Source of the DNA: Flectonema sp. DT1601
Lineage: Eukaryota > Euglenozoa > Diplonemea > Diplonemida > Diplonemidae
NCBI GenBank assembly: GCA_964019425.1
Contig: OZ025803.1
Location: 1,043,001-1,107,000 of the forward strand
Direction of reading: 5' to 3'
DNA: 64,000 bases
Positions 41,688-53,833 of the stretch are shown piece after piece (position 1 is the stretch's first letter; every line of letters starts with the position of its first letter). A program made the position numbers and the translations under genes. A model generated the notes under the pieces. The model was given only the letters and a program-made list of their open reading frames with translations. It did no database searches and was not told where the DNA came from.

Positions 41688-43009
41688 AAACCGTTTCATA
41701 AAAGGGAACAACCTTGAAACAAACTTTATAAATCTATTATGTTTATATTGCTCCACGAATTATGGTTAAATCAACCTGGTATGCTGAGCGTGGCAAAACA
41801 AACAAACAAACAAGCAAGCAAACCCAACTCATTGCTAAGACGCGGTCGAATACTATTTGCAGGGCTTGCACACAATGACAGGCTGAAAGCAGACAACCTA
41901 CGTTAATAAAAAGAGAATAAATTGAATCGAACGTATCCATTCAACAGAATGTTCTAAGGTATCCTCGAGGAAGTAGATACATTTACTGAACGTTATAAAG
42001 CAGGTCAATTAGCAATTGGTCACTGCTATTTTCTGTGCATTTTGTTTATCGTTTTCGTTCTTCCTCCTAGGTGCTTTTGCCACACCAACAAAAGTACGTT
42101 GGTGGTTTGATGTGATTTGAGTGTGTTGAAGTTATTTTATCTTCTCATAGTTGAAAAATTATATTTTTTTGTACCGACGTAGTCGAAGAAGAAACTATTC
42201 AGATTGAAAGCCGGTAATGATTTATTTTCCCGTGCGACAGGAATTTGTCTGCGTTCAACGAAGTTAATATTCAATCTTGAGGGAATGAACAACATTACTC
42301 CGTCCCCACGTCAGTGCACACCTCTCAGCTTCTCCTTGATAAATATAAGTGAACGTGTCTTCGGGTTGGACTTTGTGATTCCAGTTACCTCTATTACCTT
42401 AAGCGGTTCTGAAGCCTTTATCGGATTCTCTCTTACTACTAGGGATATTAAAGTTGAAATAAAAGTTGTATTAAGACTGGCGATTAAGCTAAATTACTTT
42501 TAGCTGAGGCCCGGGTCTAACTGCTCTTGCTGAACTTTAAATTTTTCTCCCGTCGGCTTTCGACTAAATCTACTGCCCCTTGGGCAACTCCTGCCGTGTC
42601 TCGGAAGCATGAAAGGATCACACTTACAGCTGTTGGTAAACACAAAAAAACAACGCTCCAATAGCTAAAATACCCGTTCCTGAGGCACCGAGTAATCTTA
42701 TCCACCACGGTTCATGGACATTCATTGCACAGCACATGAACCCTGGTGCTCTGAGTAAACGAATCCACCAGACACAGACTGCTTAAACTGTGAAAACTAC
42801 CTCATTTGTGCCACCGAAATATTTTGAGTTAGGCTTCCCTATCAAAGTATAGTTTGCCCTCCCGAGGTCTGGGCGTGACTGCCCCGGGACAAACCTCCAT
42901 CCAAACTACTAAATTGTATTTCACCAGAACCTCACCGCGTTTTAGCATAAAAACAACTTTGCCCAACTCCTTCCTCAACACCCACTATTCTTCAACAATT
43001 CGCTTGATT
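41688..43009 (+). other. Intergenic region, no supported gene
   Basis: Contains the 3' UTR of the dehydrogenase and about 1.2 kb of unassigned sequence. A 99-codon frame at 42204-42503 has no recognisable features. Confidence 0.5.
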
Positions 43010-43335
43010 GTTGTATTTGCAATTGAACCAACTACTGATTCTGAGCTAACAACGACATCATCTGCTGCATTATGTCGTTGTTACTCGGTTGCGATGTGTA
43101 TTGTTGTTGTGCGCACTGCGTAATGACATTAATGTCATCCTTGCCCTATTTTTTCAACCCCCGAATTTCTTTGTCTATTTGACATTCGATTTTCTTTGCC
43201 CATTCATCCCAATAGACATTTTCAAACACATCTCACGGAAAATCAAAGGTCTCGTCTGGACCATGTGATGATGCACACCCCTTAGCAAGCTTGTCGATTT
43301 TGACAGCGTTACTCTCCCCAAACAGAGTCTGCACT
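43010..43335 (-). mobile_element. Old ORF1 relic of a tyrosine-recombinase retroelement
   Basis: The - strand reads a segment like VYWDEWAKK and a GVHHH/DETFDFP-like region, matching ORF1 of the element at 8280-9587 (its DNA at about 9155-9310). It is a much-broken fragment in - orientation. Confidence 0.65.
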
Positions 43336-43541
43336 GCCAGTCACTATCGGCTTAATGTTTATCTGATAACGATGAAGATTGACCCCTGTGTCATCGTCCG
43401 TCGCGCCCTGTGTCAACCTACAGATGCGTTCAACGAAATATAAGGCTAATCTGAATGGTTTCTTCTTTGAAGTTCTATTCCTCCTTTTGAGGAAATTGCA
43501 ATTATGATTTTTCTAAGCAGTCCTTCTTATGTTTAAATGAA

Positions 43542-44174
43542 ATGTCCGGAACTGTGAGTCAGCTTCTCGATGAGTTGGGACGAGATGTAATTTTACCGCC
43601 AGAGACCTCACCGCGCACGGTGAATGAGATGACAGCAATGCGCCATCAGTTGTCGGGACAACCACCACCGTTCGCTACGTTAACAGAAGTTATTAATAAA
43701 AATGCAGGTGGTGAATTAACAAACGACAATGTTAGTGAAGGTACCAAAGTTAACATAAAAAAAGTTGTAGATCAACAACTGGGTGCATCCTTTGACAAGT
43801 ATGGAACTTTATTACGAGTTAGGAATAGTTCACCAGCTTACATTAGTGGGTTGGGATCAATGATTGGCTTCAGACTTTTATGTGTAAATGATGAACCCTT
43901 TTCTTATATGTCTTCTTTTGATGTAATCAGACGATCCTCGAATGTGAGCCTTGAGCTCATCTCCCCCCTCCGCCCGGTGTCGCTTTCTAAAAGTTGGGAA
44001 ATATTTATAATTTCAATAAATAATTTGAACATAAAATTTGAAGATGTCATTGATGCGTCCCCCGATGACAGAATCTCAATAATAAAAGAAGTAATGCCTG
44101 ACAGCGCTGTATTGAGAGCCCAGGTGAATACAAAATGGACACACTCACAAAGGAGTAGGAGACCTACTCAGTGA
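43542..44174 (+). CDS. PDZ-like domain protein, function unknown
   Basis: A 210-residue protein with no signal peptide or membrane segment. About residues 75-137 (LGASFDKYGTLLRVRNSSPA, IGFRLLCVNDEPFSYMSSFD) have the pattern of a PDZ domain: a substrate-loop-like start, a hydrophobic strand, A-x-x-x-GL, then hCVNDE, where I-x-x-I-(N/D) is typical. A second, weaker beta-rich unit follows (about 140-195). The C terminus is basic (HSQRSRRPTQ). An acceptor-like CTAAGCAG at 43513-43520 precedes the ATG by 21 nt. It lies between the dehydrogenase and the protease array. It could be a scaffold protein. The PDZ call is by motif only. Confidence 0.6.
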   Translation: MSGTVSQLLDELGRDVILPPETSPRTVNEMTAMRHQLSGQPPPFATLTEVINKNAGGELTNDNVSEGTKVNIKKVVDQQLGASFDKYGTLLRVRNSSPAYISGLGSMIGFRLLCVNDEPFSYMSSFDVIRRSSNVSLELISPLRPVSLSKSWEIFIISINNLNIKFEDVIDASPDDRISIIKEVMPDSAVLRAQVNTKWTHSQRSRRPTQ

Positions 44175-44271
44175 TCACGTCATTTCTTACTGTTTGTACT
44201 ATTTGATGAATTTTGATCTCGTTGGCATTTTATTATTCTTACGGAATAGTTATTTATTCTCTGTCAGTTAG

Positions 44272-45270
<999 letters not shown>

Positions 45271-46307
45271 GTAAGCTGTCTTGACGATGGTTCTTGCGTG
45301 TGTCGTTTGACTTGACTGAACGATGGATGAACGACACGCGGACGTCTGCCTCTCTCTCTCTCCTCCTCGGCTCTTTTGTTCCTCGCGGTTCGCAGGTGGA
45401 AGACTGAGGGAAACTCAAAAAAAAAAAAAAAATTGGTTATATTATGGTTTTTACCATGTTTCTGTTATTGTTTTAAATTATATATTATATTCGATGATGG
45501 TTCTTGATCGGAGGGATTGGTTTTCTCTGATCATCACCAGCTACACTGCCCGTGCTTATTTTCAAGTATTCTATACATTCGAAGCTTTCCATTTCGTTAC
45601 TCGAACCGGTTGCTTTTGAATTCCGCGTCATCTTTTTCCTTTCCTTTTGTCGTGATACCCACTTCTCCTTGTGCGGGGGAAGTGACCATTTCCAAGAAAA
45701 ACCAACACAAACAAAGCGAAATGCAATTGTTCCTCCCTCCCTCCTTCTTGCTTCGTTTCAAAGCGAAATGCAATTCTTCCTCCCTCCCTCCCTCTTGCTT
45801 CGTTTTTCCCAGAGCAACAATAATCGCTTCTGGGGAGATTGCGATTGCGAGAGCGCGAGCTTTTCAGGCTGCTGTTTCTGTGGGTCGCATAATACGAAAT
45901 TATCGCTTTTGTATTCTCTTTCCAGTTCACAACACTTCATATGTATCCAAGAAAAGTTAGTTCTTAGTAGTGTGTGCGGAGGGGGGGGAGGGGAGGAACA
46001 CGGTTCAATCGGAAGACTTTGCGAAAAGATGATATGGACGAGCGCTCGCCGTAGCATACTTTATCGTTTTCCTTAAACCACAACCTTTTGCGGGTTTTGC
46101 GGGGGGGCGGGGTGTCGATAAAGACGAGGAAAGTGACGGACTCTATTACAAGGAAGGTAATTCTTAATCCGCAAAAGAAGCAATTACGAAAGTAGCCAGT
46201 TTTGTGTTTTTTTTATATGAATTATCGACTTCCCCTCACCTCAGTTTATAAACTTCAATACTGTTTATCACCCTTCAGTTTTTACACACTTCTTACACAA
46301 CACAACG
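45271..46307 (+). other. Intergenic region between protease 1 and the first small gene
   Basis: Pyrimidine-rich. A 47-bp unit (GCGAAATGCAATTGTTCCTC...) is tandemly duplicated at about 45719-45810. Open frames here (for example 45552-46076) follow the low-complexity tracts and are not supported. Confidence 0.5.
46154..46191 (-). repeat. 38-nt segment inverted relative to the upstream region of the sister gene
   Basis: The + strand AAGGTAATTCTTAATCC...CAATTACGAAA is the reverse complement, with one mismatch, of 49127-49164, which lies upstream of the near-identical small gene at 49207. Confidence 0.85.
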
Positions 46308-46454
46308 ATGCCAGGATTGGGAATCAACGCTCCACGTCCAGGAGGATACGCCTTCACTCTTCCAGCGAACCAGAAAGTAGTGATCAACCCTGGAAACCTA
46401 CAGCTGCCTGGGAATGCTGAGGGATACTCCATCATCTACTCGAACTCTTCGTAG
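46308..46454 (+). CDS. Small Gly/Pro-rich protein A, copy 1
   Basis: A 48-residue protein, MPGLGINAPRPGGYAFTLPA and on, identical to the product of 49207-49353. It fits the pattern GGYxFxLPxNQxxxIxPGNLxLPxxxxGYxxxY shared with 46787-46927. There is no signal peptide or Cys; it alternates Gly/Pro turns with short hydrophobic runs, so it may be beta-rich. Possible trans-splice acceptors are CACCTCAG (46237-46244) and CACCCTTCAG (46269-46278), both upstream of the ATG. The two copies differ at one coding base and in the stop codon region. Codon choice resembles the neighbouring proteases. I recognise no family; the function is unknown. Confidence 0.75.
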   Translation: MPGLGINAPRPGGYAFTLPANQKVVINPGNLQLPGNAEGYSIIYSNSS

Positions 46455-46786
46455 GATGTTAGTTTTCTAAAAAAAATAAAAGAAGAAATACAGAGAAGAA
46501 AGACTTTATTCATTTCTTCAAAAAAAAAAAAAAAAAGGAAAAAAGAAGCAGGAAATAGTTTGACACAACTTCCTATTACACAATTGGTACTGAATCTGCT
46601 TCGTGTTTCTTACAGTTTCCTATTCTCTCTTCTCATCTTCAGTCAAATATAGGAAGAGGTTAGGTTTTGATGGCTACAGTCACTGAACTTATCGAGTAGA
46701 ATGTATTGTGCGAGTCAGATGTTTGTCATCGAAGTTTAATTTTTATCATATTGATCAATAGATTTACACTACACACCACTAAAACA

Positions 46787-46927
46787 ATGCCAGTCGGAGG
46801 ACCAGCCCAGGGAGGAGCAGGATACACCTTCGCACTTCCAGGAAACCAGGCATACAACATCTTGCCAGGAAACTTGTACCTACCAGCTCAGAACTCAGGA
46901 TACACTGTTACGTATCAGAAGTCTTAA
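46787..46927 (+). CDS. Small Gly/Pro-rich protein B
   Basis: A 46-residue paralogue, MPVGGPAQGGAGYTFALPGN and on, sharing GYxFxLPxNQ, PGNLYLP and a closing GYTVTYQKS with protein A. The start at 46787 is chosen because it aligns with protein A's start; an in-frame upstream ATG at 46706 would add an unrelated leader. An AG at 46759-46760 after a T-rich stretch may be the splice acceptor. It lies between protein A copy 1 and protease 2. Function unknown. Confidence 0.7.
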   Translation: MPVGGPAQGGAGYTFALPGNQAYNILPGNLYLPAQNSGYTVTYQKS

Positions 46928-48716
<1,789 letters not shown>

Positions 48717-49206
48717 GAGTGAGTTTCACATCTTTTTTGTTTTCATTTGTTCTATTTCCTTCTATACATATTATTGAGATCAGTTGTTAGTTCAACAGTT
48801 CTTTATTTCTAAATATCTCTCTCTCTCTTTCTGTCACTCTTTGGTTGAGATTACAGAAGACGTTTGGCCATTTCACTCTTGTGGCACCTTTCCCTCTCTG
48901 TACCTGAGATTTAATATCGGGTATATTTCGTGTTTGCCTTTTGTTTTTATTTTTTTGTCCCATTGCTCGCCAGATGGGGTCAAAAAAAAAGAACAAACAA
49001 TAAAAAAAATCCTTTTCTCAACTTCTCCAGAAGTTTTGCTGCTGTTTTGTACTGGTTTCCGGTCTGCACGCAGGTTTTCCGTGTGACGAGTGTTTTGCCT
49101 TGTTGTGTTTTAAAAATTGAGTTGTTTTCGTAATTGCTTCTTTTGTGGATTAAGAATTACCTTCCCCCTCACTTCAGTTTTTACACACTTCTTACACAAC
49201 ACAACG
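48717..49206 (+). other. Intergenic region before small gene A copy 2
   Basis: 3' UTR of protease 2 and T-rich sequence. The last 80 nt match the leader of copy 1 apart from the inverted 38-nt block. An acceptor CTTCCCCCTCACTTCAG ends at 49177. Confidence 0.5.
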
Positions 49207-49353
49207 ATGCCAGGATTAGGAATCAACGCTCCACGTCCAGGAGGATACGCCTTCACTCTTCCAGCGAACCAGAAAGTAGTGATCAACCCTGGAAACCTAC
49301 AGCTGCCTGGGAATGCTGAGGGATACTCCATCATCTACTCGAACTCTTCTTAA
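49207..49353 (+). CDS. Small Gly/Pro-rich protein A, copy 2
   Basis: Encodes the same 48-residue protein as 46308-46454. The start at 49207 is preferred to the upstream in-frame ATG (49117) because the acceptor AG at 49176-49177 lies between them and because copy 1 lacks that leader. The sequence directly before the ATG (TTCAGTTTTTACACACTTC, then TTACACAACACAACG) is the same in both copies. It stands between protease 2 and the paraflagellar rod gene. Function unknown; near-identity with copy 1 indicates recent duplication or conversion. Confidence 0.75.
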   Translation: MPGLGINAPRPGGYAFTLPANQKVVINPGNLQLPGNAEGYSIIYSNSS

Positions 49354-49581
49354 AGACGTCTCTCTGAAGGTTGTTGTTAGTTTGCTGGAGCGAACTACAG
49401 CATCACGGAGCTCATCCGATTTAAGTTTTAAGTAGGGAAACAAAAAAAAGAGAAGAGAAAATTAAGAAAACGGAAAAAGAATTTGAAAATACACATAATA
49501 TGCACACATTTGACTGGTATTGTAGTGAGTGGTTTTTATTTAATTTTATTTTTCTAAAGGTTCAGGCAGCTTTAAAGCAGC

Positions 49582-51378
49582 ATGGAAGTGGCACCCGCCG
49601 CATCGATTAACATCCAACAGTGTGATGGAAACACTGCGAGCAGGATTTCCAGAACCCACGAACTCCTAGCCAGTCTGGATGCAGCAAAAAGGCAGAAGAT
49701 TCAAAATGATAAAATGAGAAACATGGTATTGGATACCGAGGAGCTTTGCAAAAAAGTTCATGAACAGCGTTGGAGTGTAAAACAAAGAGGGGAACTGGAG
49801 AAACTTCACCAAAAAACAAACGATTTGATAAAAGACTATGGAAGGGCTCTTTCATTTTCACACATTCGGAAATTCAATGTATCACGATACATGAGTGCCT
49901 GTGCACAGGAAATGCAAGTAAGAGAACTAATTGATCCCGACAGTAAACCAAACACTAAATTCTTCGACAATCTCATTGAGAAGGTAAACGGAATAGACGC
50001 ATCACTGTCAGCTGGTTTCTTCTCTCAAGTAGTTGCTCATGGAAAGACGATTCTTAATAAAATTCATACCCTGCTATTGGACTCAAATTTAAAAGGAAGT
50101 GAATGGGAAGGATTAACAGATCCAGTTCTAACTCTTTTAGCTGACGTACTTCATCAAGCTGAAGTTAAAGAACACTTAGCAGATATTGAAGAACAGTGCA
50201 GACGAGTTCGATTTGAAGTTGAGGAGGTTGAAGAGCAGCAACAGCTTGCTGTTGAAAGTGGTGAAATGTCTCAAACTGAGAGTCTCTACTACAGAAAGAT
50301 CACTATGCAGGAAGCGTTGGCGGACTTGATAACAAAGAAGTTTGAAATTATTGATTCAGTCACTGAGGATTCCTTCAAGAATCCACTCAAAAGAGTTCAC
50401 GAAGCTCACAGTGATGCGAACTCAACTATTCACAATTTACTGAGAGAGAGGGAAGTGTTGAAAAAGCGGTGTGAGCTTGACCTCGCATCCCTCACTAAAG
50501 AGATTGAGAATGTGAATCTTGAAGACTACAATGCTACTCGCACTAATGTGAATTTGATGGAAAAGCTAAGTTGTTGTTTCAAAGAGAATCTTCTACAACA
50601 AGATGTTTGCTGGAAAAAAATTGAAGCTCTTGAAAAGGAATTAGTTCGACTTGGTGAACGCAGACTTACTTATGTACAATCACTAATCCACAGCTTAGAG
50701 CAGGAAGAGAAGAGAAAAGTTGAATACCAACACTTTGCTGAGTTCGCAATGCAACACAAACATCTTTTGGAACTAACAATCTACAACTGTGAGTTGGCTG
50801 AAGAAGTAACCGACAGTCTCGATGAGTTTGTTTCTGCTCACTGTAATGCAATCGAACAAAATATGAGAACCACAGAACGTGAGATAGAAAATCTGAAATT
50901 AGAAATTCATGGCGACTACTTGGAACATTTCAGAAACATGTACCTCACCATAGGAGATCTGCAATACAAAAAGGAAGCAAATATCAACACCCTGACTGAA
51001 AAGATTCAGGTCGCTCACATGCAACAAGAAATGCATATGGAAAGCCTAAACCCAAAAGCAAAGGAATTTTCACAAGTGAAGAAAGATTTGGTTAAAGTTC
51101 GTGAAGACTTAGTTTCTCAGGTTGGGATCCTTAAAAATAAATCGACCCTTTACATCGAGGCATTTAAACCAACAGAGCAGGCACTGGTTGAGTCTGGTCG
51201 TACATTTGAGCATCCCGTTGAAACTCTGAAAAAGATGAATGAATCCAGAAAACTAAAACTTATAGCATATCACCAACTCGTTAGTGGTGATGGAGAAGGC
51301 GAGCTGGAATCCGAACGTAAGATGATCGAAGAAATGAAATTAACCAGCAGCACGAGAGGTGATGCGGAACCCAATTAA
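49582..51378 (+). CDS. Paraflagellar (paraxonemal) rod protein
   Basis: A 598-residue, almost wholly coiled-coil protein of the paraflagellar rod, the lattice beside the axoneme of Euglenozoa. The C-terminal half matches the flagellar rod domain: YNCELAEEVTDSLDEFVS, EIHGDYLEHFRNMYLTIGDL, YKKEANINTLTEKIQVAHMQ, LNPKAKEFSQVKKDLVKVR, FKPTEQALVESGRTFEHP. The N-terminal part has AAKRQKIQNDKMRNMVLDTE and GELEKLHQKTNDLIKDYGRA. The length is close to known rod proteins of about 600 residues. An acceptor TTTATTTTTCTAAAG ends at 49559, 22 nt before the ATG. No intron. This gene fixes the lineage and implies a flagellated cell. Confidence 0.93.
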   Translation: MEVAPAASINIQQCDGNTASRISRTHELLASLDAAKRQKIQNDKMRNMVLDTEELCKKVHEQRWSVKQRGELEKLHQKTNDLIKDYGRALSFSHIRKFNVSRYMSACAQEMQVRELIDPDSKPNTKFFDNLIEKVNGIDASLSAGFFSQVVAHGKTILNKIHTLLLDSNLKGSEWEGLTDPVLTLLADVLHQAEVKEHLADIEEQCRRVRFEVEEVEEQQQLAVESGEMSQTESLYYRKITMQEALADLITKKFEIIDSVTEDSFKNPLKRVHEAHSDANSTIHNLLREREVLKKRCELDLASLTKEIENVNLEDYNATRTNVNLMEKLSCCFKENLLQQDVCWKKIEALEKELVRLGERRLTYVQSLIHSLEQEEKRKVEYQHFAEFAMQHKHLLELTIYNCELAEEVTDSLDEFVSAHCNAIEQNMRTTEREIENLKLEIHGDYLEHFRNMYLTIGDLQYKKEANINTLTEKIQVAHMQQEMHMESLNPKAKEFSQVKKDLVKVREDLVSQVGILKNKSTLYIEAFKPTEQALVESGRTFEHPVETLKKMNESRKLKLIAYHQLVSGDGEGELESERKMIEEMKLTSSTRGDAEPN

Positions 51379-52210
51379 ACTTGTCAAACGTAAGTCTCGA
51401 CTCGAACTGGTAAATCCATTCACCGAGACATGATATCGACATCATGGAGTGACATTATCGTGGGTAGGATTGTTTGTTATCATAAGGACCGTAGCAGGTT
51501 TGCTTCCCCAGTTAATCGTTAATTTTGTATTTGTTCTCTGAATCTCCCTTAAAACTAATATTTGAAAGAAAGTAAGTACATAAGATCACAAGACTGTTCG
51601 CATGTTAAGGACATGTAGTCCATGTCCAGTTTCTTACCAAAAGAGAAACAATTTATCTTTCAGTTACACAGCATAGTAGATTTCTATTTTTCTTTCTTAC
51701 TTTGGATAATTCCACAAGTGCCTTGTTGCCTTTTCCCTATCAATTTACCCATTCATTGTTTTTGCTGGTTTTTTGTCACTTGGAACTTACAAGGTGAGAA
51801 GAAAACCACTTATCTCAACCAACAAGCACACATTGTGCGCATTGTTTTTATTTTGCTTTTAAGTTAAAGTTTATCCCTGTACACCCACATCTCGAAAAGA
51901 GAGCAATCTAAGTTTCTCCTTAGCAATTCCGAAGAAAGGAATTGCAGTGCAAGCTATGTTGTTATTTACATTGGCCAATTTACACCACTCTGTTGTTGAA
52001 CAAAGCTGCTACTACTCATCCCCATTAACTTCCATAGTCAGTTTAGTTTTAGCTGATCGTTGCGGTGCTAAGGTTCATTACTGTTTTCTCATCATTCAGG
52101 TTAAGAAGTACAATTTTCGATCCAAAACCACTAGTCCTTATCTATACTTATGAATAATGCATGCTTATTTTTATTTACTACCCTTTCCTCCTAACAGGGT
52201 GTGCAGCGCC
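51379..52210 (+). other. Intergenic region, no supported gene
   Basis: UTR-like sequence; an 81-codon hydrophobic frame at 51622-51867 is unsupported. It ends with the acceptor CCCTTTCCTCCTAACAG (52181-52197), 13 nt before the next ATG. Confidence 0.5.
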
Positions 52211-52927
52211 ATGGCGTTAAAACTTCACCAGGCGTGGAACTATTGGTTTTTTAAGGGATTGCCAACTGAGGAGGACAAGAAGAATGCCAACAGTCCTGAT
52301 GAGGCCTACAAGAACAACATGATCAAGATGGAGCATGATATTACTACAGTCCAGGACTTTTGGGTCTGTAACTTGGAATTGCCAAAACCTAGTGAGCTTC
52401 ATGAAAACAAGCAGGTATGATTCTCTTTCTTATTAGCAAATCAATGCAGTCTCAAGGCACAATAAAAAACAATAGGGATTCCTACTCTGTCGCACTGGAG
52501 TTCGCCCTTTCTGGGAGGATGAAGAGATGAAGGAAGGAGGAATCTGGACTTGGATGGTTGAAGACAGCAGTGTGTGGTATGTCAAACTTGTTAAATCAAC
52601 TATTAGACAGGGCCATGTCCAGCAAAACAGCAACAACAACAACACAACAGCGACAACTTTTGGAGATACATTTTGATGGCGGCTATTGGTCAGCGCTTCA
52701 CTTCAAAGGACATCGAAAACGATGAAGTTGTAGCTGTACAAAATGAATACAACGTCGCAAAGGCAAACGGAAGCGGTGGAACCAGGATCAACATTTGGCA
52801 CAAGCGGGCTTCGAAGAAAGACAAACTTAAGGACCGTGTTAAGGAAATTCTTGAAAAAGAGGTCAAGGGTGTCTGGGACGATGCCACCAAGACCTTTCAC
52901 AGAAAAACTGCTGACATGCGGAAGTAA
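52211..52927 (+). CDS. eIF4E-family cap-binding protein, three exons
   Basis: Exons 52211-52414, 52476-52576 and 52651-52927 give a 193-residue protein that binds the mRNA cap. HQAWNYWFFKG matches the first cap-binding strand, TTVQDFW follows, RTGVRPFWEDEEMKEGGIWT carries the second cap-stacking Trp and conserved Glu, DNFWRYILMAAIGQRF matches the LETLLCLIGESF-type helix, and TRINIWHKRAS matches the KIAIWT strand. The position of human Trp56 appears to be Tyr (DEAYKNNM), while the Trp43 position is kept, the pattern described for class III eIF4Es. The N terminus is very short. Introns of 61 and 74 nt are inferred from frame and homology. It may be a translational regulator rather than the main initiation factor. 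Confidence 0.85.
52415..52475 (+). other. Cis intron 1 of the eIF4E-family gene
   Basis: GTATGA ... AATAG, 61 nt, phase 0, between ENKQ and GFLLCRTG. In-frame stop (TGA) right after the donor. Confidence 0.8.
52577..52650 (+). other. Cis intron 2 of the eIF4E-family gene
   Basis: GTATGT ... CAACAG, 74 nt. The acceptor was chosen because it alone restores the frame for CDNFWRYILMAAIGQRF. Confidence 0.65.
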
Positions 52928-53390
52928 TACTGCACACTCATCCACCCTCCAAGTTCGAGACCGATCGATTATCCCTACTGACCACCCTCAGGCAATCGGG
53001 TGGAAGTTTCTCAGGGAGCATGCAAGTAGAGTGCGTGCTTTAGAATGAACAGACTGATGTATGAATAATGCCTATACCCATGTTGTGCAGCGAAGAAATT
53101 AGAATAGAGAGAGAGGATTTTTTTTCCCCCTTTGATGTTTATGATTAGTTTTGTTAAAATGGGGGTCACCCTCAACAACCTTGACGAGCGTAAGAGAGTC
53201 CTCAAATAAGAAATGAGTTGAACGAAATAAAGAAAAGTGTCACTACCAACTTGACGACCCTTACCCGTGATAAAGAAAGAACCAAGTGAGAGTTGGAAGG
53301 AAAAAAAAAGTGGAAGTGTTATTTCTTTGCTAGAACAGCTGTTAACAAATCTATTCACAGGAAAAAATGAAAAGTAGCTGATGAAAAAAT
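52928..53390 (+). other. 3' UTR and spacer before tRNA-Asn
   Basis: No gene seen. AAAAAA at 53384-53389 (TTTTTT on the - strand) is the likely RNA polymerase III terminator of the tRNA gene. Confidence 0.5.
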
Positions 53391-53463
53391 CTCCCCCTGT
53401 TGGGTTCGAACCAACGACCTGCAGGTTAACAGCCTGACGCGCTACCGACTGCGCCAAGGGGGA
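53391..53463 (-). tRNA. tRNA-Asn (GTT)
   Basis: 73 nt, no intron. The acceptor stem TCCCCCT/AGGGGGA is perfect, the discriminator is G, and the D arm is GCGC-AGTCGGTA-GCGC. The anticodon loop is CTGTTAA (anticodon GTT), the variable loop AGGTC, and the T arm GTTGG-TTCGAAC-CCAAC. CCA is not encoded. The T run downstream on the - strand fits RNA polymerase III termination. It is transcribed against the surrounding protein genes. One mismatch in the anticodon stem (27-43). Confidence 0.96.
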
Positions 53464-53582
53464 TCTTGTGCAAAACTCTTTTTTTACTTCTTTGCAGATA
53501 GTAATTGATAGAGTATGCGAATGTAAAAACCATTTTTCTGTGGTTGTCTTGTCTGTTGATATCCTGTATTAGTTTTAGATTT

Positions 53583-53690
53583 TACGAATAAAAACACAGC
53601 GAACGACGCCGTCCCCAAGATTCGTCGCGAAACGGCCTCGATTACACCACCCCTGGGGAGTGTTGGCCTTAGCGAAAAGGAAGAAAAAAA
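53583..53690 (+). ncRNA. Candidate small structured RNA divergent from tRNA-Asn
   Basis: A GC-rich island in AT-rich spacer with fold-back potential: GCCGT...ACGGC, CGACG...CGTCG, and ACACCACCCCTGGGGAGTGT, which folds as a hairpin. It lies about 120 bp from the 5' end of the tRNA in divergent orientation. In trypanosomatids U-snRNA and 7SL genes sit next to divergent tRNA genes whose A and B boxes drive them. I could not match it to a known snRNA. Confidence 0.3.
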
Positions 53691-53740
53691 TTCTTTAATT
53701 TACGTATTCACTTTTGCTTTCCAACTGATCCTCAACTTTA

Positions 53741-53760
53741 TTTATCAGTTTATTTTTCAG
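53741..53760 (+). promoter_or_regulatory. Probable trans-splice acceptor for the MAPK-like gene
   Basis: TTTATCAGTTTATTTTTCAG, 74 nt before the ATG. Confidence 0.65.
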
Positions 53761-53833
53761 ATCGACACATCAAGGATCGAGTGCGCTGGGCAGGGGCGAG
53801 GCAGGGGGGGTCCAAGTCACAACATGATATATA

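Noticed and set aside
42204-42503. 99-codon frame between the dehydrogenase and the PDZ-like gene
   Set aside because: No motif, no acceptor close by, composition like the flanks.
45552-46076. 174-codon frame downstream of protease 1
   Set aside because: Driven by duplicated pyrimidine tracts, overlaps another equally long frame, and has no family features.
51622-51867. 81-codon hydrophobic frame
   Set aside because: T-rich intergenic DNA gives hydrophobic frames by chance; no acceptor close to the ATG and no similarity.
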